From positions 1 to 5,108 of the forward strand of contig JAUWMS010000260.1 in assembly GCA_030613045.1 (NCBI GenBank): DNA of 5,108 nucleotides. The letters run 5' to 3'. The DNA is from Candidatus Latescibacterota bacterium. GTDB lineage: Bacteria > Latescibacterota > 4484-107. Under the pieces are notes generated by a model, which was given only the letters and a program-made list of their open reading frames with translations, made no database searches and was not told where the DNA came from. This document shows, piece after piece, positions 1 through 5,108 of this stretch. The position numbers and the translations under genes are program-made. How positions within the stretch are numbered: position 1 is the stretch's first letter; every line of letters starts with the position of its first letter.

Positions 1-141
1 CTTGAGGCTGTGCGCCCTCTGCTCGATCTGTTCGGGATCGCTGTTTTCGAGCGATTCCAGGAGTTCCTCAAGCTGGCGCGCGCTGTCCTCCACGAAGTTC
101 TCCGCCAATTCCTTCATCAGTTCTTTGTCCCCATCCACCGC
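1..141. repeat. Terminal direct repeat, left copy (141 bp, exact)
   Basis: Base-by-base comparison shows this segment identical to 4968-5108, reaching exactly to both window ends. It lies inside the HPt coding region and is not a mobile-element boundary, so it looks like the overlap left where a cyclic assembly path was cut. Confidence 0.97.
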
Positions 142-3100
142 ATCTATAACGGTGGAAAGATTAATGGGACATTTCGTAATCTCCCACAGGTTATCAACTT
201 GCGGGAGGTTCGGGTCTGTGGGAGGTTTGAGAAGTTCGGACCTGTCGTTGGTCATCCGTTCAACAGTCGTGTAGAGTTTGTTTGCGTTTATGGGTTTGGA
301 CACGTAGTCGTCCATGCCCGCTTTAAGACACTTCTCCTTGTCGCCTTTCATGGCGTGGGCCGTCATCGCGACGATGGGAATGTGCGCGCCGATCCCGTTT
401 TCCTTTTCCCGGATCGCCTCGGTGGTCTCGAAGCCGCCCATCTCCGGCATCTGCACGTCCATCAGAATCAGATCGAAGGACTCGGATTCCAAGGCTTGCA
501 GCGCCTTCTTGCCGTCCGAAACGGCTGTCACGTGCCAGCCTTTCTTTTCGAGAAGCAGGATGGCCAGCTTCTGGTTGATGGCGTTGTCTTCCGCCAGTAG
601 AATGCGTATCCGGTGATTCGTCCCCTTTTCCATGGAGCGCCCGGTTGCGGGAGCGGGCTTCGGCGCTTCTGTTTCAGAGGGCGTTTCCGGGTTCATCACT
701 TCCACCAAGGTGTTATAGAGCAGGGACTGGCGCACGGGCTTGGCGATAGCCGCGGCAAAGCCAATGTCCTTATATTGTCCGGCGTCGCTGCGGTCGGCCA
801 TCGAACTCATCAGCACCAGCACTGTATCCGAAAGCTCGGGATCGGCCTTGATCGTGGCGCCCAGCATTTCCCCGTCCATTTCGGGCATCTGCATGTCGAG
901 AATCGCCAGGGGGAAAGGATCGCCAAAGTCTTTGGCTTCACGTAGAATCTTCAGCGCGCTGTCGCCATCCTCAGTCTCCGTCGGGCGACATTCCCACGAG
1001 AGGAGTTGCGTCCGAAGTATCTTGCGATTGGTCGCGTTGTCATCCACCACGAGCACGCGTAATCCCCGGACATCCGCCGGGATCGGGACCGCGGAGGTCG
1101 CGGTATCCTCCTCGGCCTGCTTCTCCAACCCCACCGTGAACCAGAACGTGCTGCCCTTGCCCTCTTCGCTCTCCACGCCGATCTCGCCGCCCATCATCTC
1201 CGCAAGTTGTTTGGAAATGGTGAGTCCCAATCCCGTGCCTCCGAACTTCCGGGTGGTCGAGCCGTCGGCCTGGGTGAAGCTCTCGAAGATCGTGTCCTGC
1301 CGGTCCTTCGGGATGCCGATGCCCGTGTCCGTGACGGAGAAGCGCACCGTCGCGTGGGTGTCGGTCTCTGCGTCCAGTTCGGCGCGGAGGACGACCTCTC
1401 CCTCTTCGGTGAACTTGATGGCATTACCGATGAGATTGACGATAATCTGCCGGAGGCGCCAGGGATCCCCCACCAATAGCTCCGGCACGTCGGGAAGCAC
1501 GTCGGCGAGCAATTCCAGCCCCTTCTCCCGCGCCACCACATTCAATGTGCTCAACGTATCGCCGAGGCAGTCCCACAACTCGAAGTCTATGGGAGACAGG
1601 TCGAGTTTTCCCGCTTCGATCTTGGAGAAGTCGAGGATGTCATTGATCACCGTCAAAAGGGCATCGGCGGACGATTTTACCGTTTCCGCATAGTCCCGTT
1701 GTTCGTCCTCGAGTTCGGTCTCCAACAGAAGCTCCGTCATGCCGATCACGCCGTTCATCGGGGTGCGGATCTCGTGGGACATGTTGGCGAGAAAGTCGCT
1801 CTTGGCCTGACTGGCGGCTTCGGCGGCTTCCCTGGCTTCCTGCATGGCCTTCTCCGCCTGCTTGCGCTCGGTGATGTCCTTATCCACCCCGCGATAGCCC
1901 GTCCAGTTTCCCGCATCGTCAAATACGGGGATTCCGTTGGTGAGCAGACATAACCGGCGGCCGTCCTTGTGGACGTTCCAGTTTTCCAGATCGTTAATGG
2001 GCTGCTTTTTTTCTTTGATCCCTTTGAGTATCTTACGAATTTTTTCGGCTTCCTCCTCAGGCATGAAATCAAGAGACGTCTTCCCGATCATCTCCTCGGG
2101 GGTGTATCCCAGTATGTCCTGAACTTTTTTGGAGCAATAGCTAAAGGCCCCGTTTTCATCGGTTTCCCACACCCAATCGGATGTGCTGAAAACGAGATGC
2201 CTGAACCGGTCTTCCGATTCCCGCAGCATCTCCTCCGCCCGCTTGCGCTCGGTGATGTCGCGGAAAACACCAAAGGTCTCGCTCAATTTATTCTCACTGT
2301 CAAGGCGATGAGGCGTCGCTGTTACAAGGATATTTCGTATTTTTTTATCAGGTCTGATAATCTCCAACTCATAAACGCTTTTCTCTCCCTTCGCCCGTCG
2401 TTGCGTCTCTTTATCGAGAAGTTCCCATTGATCGGGACTTAGAAAATCCTTTAGATCGCAGCCAACAAGCCCTCCCGGTTGAGCTCCAAAGAGCTTCTCC
2501 GCCGCCGGATTTACAAAGGTAAAGCATTCCTCCGCATCAACCACACCAACCCCTTCGCCCTGCATTTCAATTAGTTCTTTGTATCCTTTTTCGCTCAGTC
2601 GCAACTCCTCCTCCGCCCGCTTTCGCTCGATGGCCATAGCCACCTGGTTTGAAACGAACATGAGGATATTCTTCTCTTCCTCTCCGTATCGAACGCCCTC
2701 CGTATAACTCTGGACAGTTAGCACACCGATGGATTTTCTTTCCACCTTCAGGGGAACGCCGAGCCAATCTATCGCCCGTGTGGCTCCTGACGGCTCTATT
2801 TTTCCCGCTTGCCGAAGCTCCTGATACACTTCAGACGAAGCCAGCAGAGGCTTGCCTGAACGGATCACATACGCGGTCAGGCCCTTGCCGAGTTTTTGGG
2901 GAGGCGGCGTCTCGTCGTATTCATCTACGAAGTACGGGAAAGAGAGTCGGTCGTCCTCGGAATCATAGCGCGCAATGAACAGGTTTTTGGCCGGCATCAA
3001 CCCCCTGATGATCTCGTGGATGGAACGGTACAGATCCTGAAGCTCTTCGGCGGAATGGACCGCCTCCGAGAGCTTATACGTCGCGGCCCGAACACGTCTC

Positions 3101-4560
3101 GCCCGTTTTCGTTCGGTGATGTCGCGGATGAACACGAGGTCGGCGGACGTGCCCTGGTATGTGATTATTCCCGCGTTGAGCTCAACTTCTATCTTTTTGC
3201 CGTCTTTGTGCCTGAGCGCTGCCTCATACACCGGCGCGACCTCCTCGCCTGCTATGCGCCTCTTGTAACGGTCAATCACTTTGGGAAGGTCGTCGGGATG
3301 GATATAATCGGTAAAGGGGGTCTCAATGATCTCCTCAACGGTGTAACCGGTCATTTCCGTCAGACGCGGGTTGGCGTATTTCAGTAGGTTGTCCTGAACG
3401 ATGACAATACTGTCATTTGCCCGCTCAACCACGTTGCGATAGTTCTCCTCGCTTTCCCGCAGCGACTTTTCCGCCTGCTTGCGCTCACGCAATTCCTTTT
3501 CCTGTCCCACTACAGCGTGCTGTAATTTTTTATTGAGTCGGTGTACATGAACCCCGAAGAGGGAAACTGAAACCGCGGCCACGAGAGCGCCCAAGTACCA
3601 GGGCCAATACTGCCGGAGTATATCCCGAAGTGTTACTTTGCCATAGTTTTTATAGGGACCAACGCGAAGCTCCTTCAGGCACTCATGCACGGACTGATAG
3701 TTGGAAGGGATGGTCCATCCGGCGCATCGGGCAGCTTTGGCGGCCGGGCTGTCCGGGGACACACTCAGCAAAGCGGCGGTGACATTTTCGGCGAGTTTGT
3801 CGGAGGTATGCCGGGCTTTGGCGAGTGGCCATTCCGGGTATAGCTGTGTGGAATGCAGGAAAGGAAAGTTATAAGGGCCTTCGCCCGAAGGCTTATGAGG
3901 GAATACCCGAAAATCATCGAGAGAAATTTTGCCTTCCACCGCCATTCGTTCGAGCGTAAAGGTGCTCACGGAGCCGGCGTCCACCTTGCCGTCCCGCACC
4001 GCATAGACCACTGCGTCCGTTGTACCGCCGAAGCTCAAATCGGCAAAATTGCGAACCGGATCTATGCCGTGCTGTTTCAGTTCCCTCCATATCGCAAAGA
4101 CTTCTTCGTTTGGAGCCATAAAAGTTTTGCCCTTAAGGTCACTCAGGCGCTCAAGGTCCTTACGGTCGGCTCTACGGAAGATCACGCCGCCGTATTTTGT
4201 GTATACACCGTCCAGTTGCCGGTTTTTCAGGGTGGCGATGCGGCTTGCGCCGTGAAGCAATTCCAGTTCCACGTAGAAATAAGGATTGGCCAGGACAAAA
4301 TCCACCGCTTCCAGCTTGACCATCGGATAGATTTCGTTAAAATCGAGCGGGACAATCGTGAAGGCATAGCCGGGGATCTCCCGCGTCAGATACTCGGCCG
4401 TTGGTCCCCACTTCTCCATGCACCGTTCGGGACCGCGTTTTGCCAGCACGCCGATCCGAACGGACTGGGCGGCCTCGCCGAAGGTCGGCCCAGGGAGAAG
4501 GAGGAATACGACCCATGTTAGTATGATCCTGGAAATAGCGCGAAATGGCATAATCCGCAT
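1..4560 (-). CDS. Tripartite hybrid sensor histidine kinase with PhnD-like periplasmic sensor (C-terminal end wraps to 4797-4967)
   Basis: This is a membrane-bound phosphorelay kinase. The frame is open from ATG 4560 to the left edge (1520 codons); joined to 4967-4797 it gives 1576 residues. The start is supported by AGGAG 8 nt upstream and an in-frame TAA at 4585-4587. Approximate domains: signal peptide 1-30; PhnD-like binding domain 34-275; transmembrane helix 318-340; coiled coil 341-372; PAS 370-486; GAF 487-646; PAS 655-775; PAS 780-903; HisKA 919-985 (His929 in [10 protein letters not shown]); HATPase_c 1032-1146 (N1046, DTG 1078-1080, GGTGLGL 1107-1113); receiver 1167-1288 (Asp1222, Lys1274); receiver 1317-1437 (Asp1368, Thr1400, Lys1422); HPt from about 1468 (His1517). 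All catalytic residues expected of an active kinase and relay are present. The layout resembles BarA/TtrS-type sensors, but the ligand and the target regulator are not visible. The kinase call is near certain; the signal sensed is unknown. Confidence 0.96.
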   Translation of the reverse strand, partial: MRIMPFRAISRIILTWVVFLLLPGPTFGEAAQSVRIGVLAKRGPERCMEKWGPTAEYLTREIPGYAFTIVPLDFNEIYPMVKLEAVDFVLANPYFYVELELLHGASRIATLKNRQLDGVYTKYGGVIFRRADRKDLERLSDLKGKTFMAPNEEVFAIWRELKQHGIDPVRNFADLSFGGTTDAVVYAVRDGKVDAGSVSTFTLERMAVEGKISLDDFRVFPHKPSGEGPYNFPFLHSTQLYPEWPLAKARHTSDKLAENVTAALLSVSPDSPAAKAARCAGWTIPSNYQSVHECLKELRVGPYKNYGKVTLRDILRQYWPWYLGALVAAVSVSLFGVHVHRLNKKLQHAVVGQEKELRERKQAEKSLRESEENYRNVVERANDSIVIVQDNLLKYANPRLTEMTGYTVEEIIETPFTDYIHPDDLPKVIDRYKRRIAGEEVAPVYEAALRHKDGKKIEVELNAGIITYQGTSADLVFIRDITERKRARRVRAATYKLSEAVHSAEELQDLYRSIHEIIRGLMPAKNLFIARYDSEDDRLSFPYFVDEYDETPPPQKLGKGLTAYVIRSGKPLLASSEVYQELRQAGKIEPSGATRAIDWLGVPLKVERKSIGVLTVQSYTEGVRYGEEEKNILMFVSNQVAMAIERKRAEEELRLSEKGYKELIEMQGEGVGVVDAEECFTFVNPAAEKLFGAQPGGLVGCDLKDFLSPDQWELLDKETQRRAKGEKSVYELEIIRPDKKIRNILVTATPHRLDSENKLSETFGVFRDITERKRAEEMLRESEDRFRHLVFSTSDWVWETDENGAFSYCSKKVQDILGYTPEEMIGKTSLDFMPEEEAEKIRKILKGIKEKKQPINDLENWNVHKDGRRLCLLTNGIPVFDDAGNWTGYRGVDKDITERKQAEKAMQEAREAAEAASQAKSDFLANMSHEIRTPMNGVIGMTELLLETELEDEQRDYAETVKSSADALLTVINDILDFSKIEAGKLDLSPIDFELWDCLGDTLSTLNVVAREKGLELLADVLPDVPELLVGDPWRLRQIIVNLIGNAIKFTEEGEVVLRAELDAETDTHATVRFSVTDTGIGIPKDRQDTIFESFTQADGSTTRKFGGTGLGLTISKQLAEMMGGEIGVESEEGKGSTFWFTVGLEKQAEEDTATSAVPIPADVRGLRVLVVDDNATNRKILRTQLLSWECRPTETEDGDSALKILREAKDFGDPFPLAILDMQMPEMDGEMLGATIKADPELSDTVLVLMSSMADRSDAGQYKDIGFAAAIAKPVRQSLLYNTLVEVMNPETPSETEAPKPAPATGRSMEKGTNHRIRILLAEDNAINQKLAILLLEKKGWHVTAVSDGKKALQALESESFDLILMDVQMPEMGGFETTEAIREKENGIGAHIPIVAMTAHAMKGDKEKCLKAGMDDYVSKPINANKLYTTVERMTNDRSELLKPPTDPNLPQVDNLWEITKCPINLSTVIDAVDGDKELMKELAENFVEDSARQLEELLESLENSDPEQIEQRAHSLK
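250..1062 (-). other. Two tandem receiver domains of the kinase
   Basis: Receiver 1 (1167-1288) has the acidic pair D1173-D1174 in VLVVDDN, phosphoacceptor D1222 in [10 protein letters not shown], Ser1252 in LMSSM at the switch position and K1274 in AKPV. Receiver 2 (1317-1437) has E1324-D1325 in [11 protein letters not shown]1368 in [11 protein letters not shown]1400 in AMTAHAM and K1422 in SKPI. A Pro/Ala-rich linker (about 1291-1306) separates them. Both have a full active-site set. Receiver 2 sits next to the HPt domain and is the more typical of the two, so it is the likelier donor to His1517; this is an inference. Confidence 0.95.
1123..1806 (-). other. Histidine kinase core (HisKA and HATPase_c)
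   Basis: HisKA (919-985) has the H box [13 protein letters not shown] with His929 as the phosphorylation site, preceded by AKSDFLANM and followed by the second dimer helix ending [12 protein letters not shown]. HATPase_c (1032-1146) has the N box [13 protein letters not shown], the G1 box VTDTGIGIP, the F box IFESFTQAD and the G2 box [10 protein letters not shown]. No ATP-binding residue is missing, so the core should be active. The Glu-Ile-Arg-Thr-Pro H box is that of hybrid kinases of the BarA/ArcB type. Confidence 0.97.
1852..3453 (-). other. PAS-GAF-PAS-PAS sensory relay of the kinase
   Basis: The first PAS (370-486) runs from [14 protein letters not shown] through [13 protein letters not shown] and HPDD to [11 protein letters not shown]. 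The GAF (487-646) contains [23 protein letters not shown] and [17 protein letters not shown]. The second PAS (655-775) has [21 protein letters not shown] and ends [15 protein letters not shown]. The third (780-903) is of the Trp-rich type ([27 protein letters not shown]) and ends [11 protein letters not shown]. No LOV-type flavin cysteine motif is seen, and the GAF has no cysteine for a bilin, so no cofactor can be assigned. Three modules end in the DITERK linker typical of stacked PAS domains, and the GAF ends in a related ERKRAEEE. Confidence 0.88.
3541..3609 (-). other. Single transmembrane helix between sensor and cytoplasmic modules
   Basis: Residues 318-340 form an aromatic-bounded hydrophobic stretch ([19 protein letters not shown]) and are followed by the basic segment HRLNKKLQ, as expected for a helix leaving the membrane on the cytoplasmic side. 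It is the only strong internal membrane segment, so everything before it should be periplasmic and everything after it cytoplasmic. Residues 341-372 are rich in Glu, Lys, Arg and Gln and probably form the coiled coil that passes signal to the first PAS domain. Confidence 0.85.
3736..4560 (-). other. Signal peptide and PhnD-like periplasmic ligand-binding domain of the kinase
   Basis: Residues 1-30 have a basic start ([11 protein letters not shown]), a hydrophobic core ([13 protein letters not shown]) and a plausible signal peptidase site near GEA-AQ at 28-32. Residues 34-275 read as a phosphonate-binding-like (PhnD/SBP) fold: it opens with [10 protein letters not shown], then [20 protein letters not shown], a GGVIFRR strand, [11 protein letters not shown], and [20 protein letters not shown], the last matching the usual ligand-cleft and hinge segment. 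Next comes a [15 protein letters not shown] region (281-295) that I associate with TtrS-type PhnD-like sensor kinases. In transporters this fold binds phosphonates and other small anions, and in TtrS it detects tetrathionate, so the ligand here cannot be assigned. Cys47, Cys279 and Cys292 are present; any redox role is speculation. Confidence 0.85.
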
Positions 4561-4567
4561 AGTTTTT

Positions 4568-4573
4568 TCTCCT
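4568..4573 (-). promoter_or_regulatory. Ribosome binding site of the kinase
   Basis: The minus strand reads AGGAGA then AAAAACT before ATG 4560, placing AGGAG 8 nt from the start codon. It decides the start in favour of Met1 over Met4 (ATG at 4551). Confidence 0.85.
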
Positions 4574-4696
4574 GATGACTTTTCTTACCGTGACCTCGGG
4601 GGCGGACTCCACCGCCGTCCTTTTTGATATTGCACGGTATTGGAGATCCCGGCATCCCCGGAAGTGGGCGAGGGGGACGCGGAGCGTCCGGTTATG

Positions 4697-4721
4697 CGTT
4701 CCCACGCAGAGCGTGGGAACG
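4697..4721. repeat. Perfect inverted repeat (11-bp stem, 3-nt loop), dispersed REP-like type
   Basis: CGTTCCCACGC and GCGTGGGAACG flank the loop AGA. The core GTTCCCACGC...GCGTGGGAAC is a palindrome I recognise from many bacterial genomes as a dispersed intergenic repeat, often mistranslated as peptides such as PTLCVGTH or SHAERGNE; both appear here in spurious frames. No T-tract follows on either strand, so it is not a standard intrinsic terminator, although the RNA hairpin could protect a 3' end. Confidence 0.85.
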
Positions 4722-4770
4722 AGAAGAATACTTATCCATCCGTTCTTGATTTTGGGTGGTGGGGAAGGGC

Positions 4771-4798
4771 ATTGCTCATTGCTCATTGCTCATTATTC
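4771..4798. repeat. Short tandem heptamer repeat (ATTGCTC, three exact and one degenerate copy)
   Basis: ATTGCTC occurs at 4771-4777, 4778-4784 and 4785-4791, followed by a degenerate ATTATTC at 4792-4798. On the minus strand the array begins within the TGA stop codon (4797-4799) and runs downstream from it. Being 7-bp units it could expand or contract by slippage without changing the kinase product. Confidence 0.9.
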
Positions 4799-5108
4799 AT
4801 TGGTCCGTCCATCCGGGTTTCGACAGATAGGCTTTTACCCGCTCCATCTCCTGTTCGAGTCTTTGATAGACGGGTAATGCGCCGTCCAGTCGGGATTCCC
4901 GTCCTCTCGTTTCGAGTTCGTAGGCCAAGTCGTAGGCCATCCCGGCTCCGAAGTTGCCCACCGCCCCCTTGAGGCTGTGCGCCCTCTGCTCGATCTGTTC
5001 GGGATCGCTGTTTTCGAGCGATTCCAGGAGTTCCTCAAGCTGGCGCGCGCTGTCCTCCACGAAGTTCTCCGCCAATTCCTTCATCAGTTCTTTGTCCCCA
5101 TCCACCGC
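4797..5108 (-). CDS. C-terminal HPt end of the hybrid kinase (partial at the right edge; continuation of the main gene)
   Basis: The frame enters open from the right edge and ends at TGA 4797-4799. It carries the HPt phosphotransfer signature AHSLKGAVGNFGA, with the phosphorylatable His followed by Lys-Gly, then the amphipathic helices that complete a four-helix HPt bundle and a short tail ending GWTDQ. Positions 4968-5108 repeat 1-141 exactly. The new part, 4797-4967, supplies the last 56 codons, and its frame matches the main kinase when the two ends are joined (138 corresponds to 5105). A GTG at 5105 could be taken for a start and would give a free 102-residue HPt protein. It lies inside the domain, has an open frame upstream in the copy at 139-160, and is not a credible start. 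The alternative is the tail of a second, near-identical kinase gene lying upstream in tandem. Confidence 0.9.
   Translation of the reverse strand, partial: AVDGDKELMKELAENFVEDSARQLEELLESLENSDPEQIEQRAHSLKGAVGNFGAGMAYDLAYELETRGRESRLDGALPVYQRLEQEMERVKAYLSKPGWTDQ
4968..5108. repeat. Terminal direct repeat, right copy (141 bp, exact)
   Basis: Identical to 1-141. Removing one copy gives a 4967-bp circle or unit in which the kinase frame runs unbroken from 4560 through the junction to the stop at 4797. Confidence 0.97.

Larger units (their letters stand above)
4561..4796. other. Only intergenic gap of the unit (236 bp)
   Basis: It lies between the kinase stop (4797) and the kinase start (4560), so in a circle or tandem array it would be both 3' and 5' flank of the gene. 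It holds the heptamer repeat, the inverted repeat and the ribosome binding site. I looked for sigma-70 and sigma-54 promoters on the minus strand and found no convincing -35/-10 pair or -24/-12 element. No Rho-independent terminator is visible. Confidence 0.7.

Noticed and set aside
1..141. Phage-type terminal redundancy or transposon-end repeat
   Set aside because: The repeat lies within a kinase coding region, is cut at arbitrary codons, and no phage or transposase gene is present.
740..1693. Long plus-strand open frame (317 codons) opposite the kinase core
   Set aside because: Its product is low-complexity and Ser/Arg-rich with no recognisable domain, and it lies antisense to the conserved HisKA, HATPase and receiver coding sequence. 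It is a shadow frame of a GC-rich gene.
3853..4521. Plus-strand open frame (222 codons) opposite the periplasmic sensor domain
   Set aside because: No family resemblance is seen, and the minus-strand frame here encodes a conserved binding-protein fold with signal peptide and ribosome binding site.
4697..4721. Intrinsic terminator
   Set aside because: The stem is strong but no T-tract follows on either strand.
4337..4786. Minus-strand frame of 149 codons crossing the spacer
   Set aside because: It translates the dispersed palindrome (PTLCVGTH) and then the wrong frame of the kinase 5' end; it has no supporting domain.
4640..4972. Plus-strand frame of 110 codons over the spacer
   Set aside because: It reads the palindrome and the heptamer repeat (SHAERGNE, LLIAHCSL), a known type of spurious translation, and then runs antisense to the HPt.
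4797..5105. A free-standing 102-residue HPt protein starting at GTG 5105
   Set aside because: The GTG is internal to the HPt coding region, and the duplicated copy at the left end shows the frame continuing upstream into the receiver domain.

Overview
The window is occupied almost entirely by one minus-strand gene for a very large tripartite hybrid sensor histidine kinase. It starts at 4560 and is still open at the left edge. The reading frame has no internal stop across 1520 codons. Domain order from the N-terminus is: signal peptide, PhnD-like periplasmic ligand-binding domain, one transmembrane helix, short coiled coil, PAS, GAF, PAS, PAS, HisKA, HATPase_c, two receiver domains, and the start of an HPt domain. 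I see no other convincing protein gene, no tRNA or rRNA, no CRISPR array, no transposase and no replication gene.

The first 141 bases (1-141) are identical to the last 141 bases (4968-5108). The right-end fragment (4797-5108, minus strand) holds the missing C-terminal end of the HPt domain and the stop codon, in the frame needed to continue the main gene. Joining the ends gives a 4967-bp circle or repeat unit with one complete 1576-residue gene and a single 236-bp gap (4561-4796). About 95% of the unit is coding. A 141-base exact terminal overlap is what a de Bruijn assembler run at k = 141 leaves on a cyclic path. The window is therefore best read as a circularised contig: either a real small circle, or, more plausibly since no replication gene is present, a collapsed tandem duplication of a chromosomal kinase gene.

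The gap holds the ribosome binding site, a perfect 11-bp inverted repeat with a 3-nt loop (4697-4721) of a type scattered through many bacterial genomes, and a short heptamer tandem repeat (4771-4798) that runs into the stop codon.

The predicted protein would bind a small ligand in the periplasm, pass the signal across one membrane helix through a PAS/GAF relay, autophosphorylate on His929, and hand phosphate through an aspartate (Asp1222 or Asp1368) to His1517 of the HPt domain. A separate response regulator would act after that; none is in the window. The signal peptide and periplasmic sensor suggest a Gram-negative bacterium. The intergenic repeats would fit a large environmental genome, but I cannot name the taxon.
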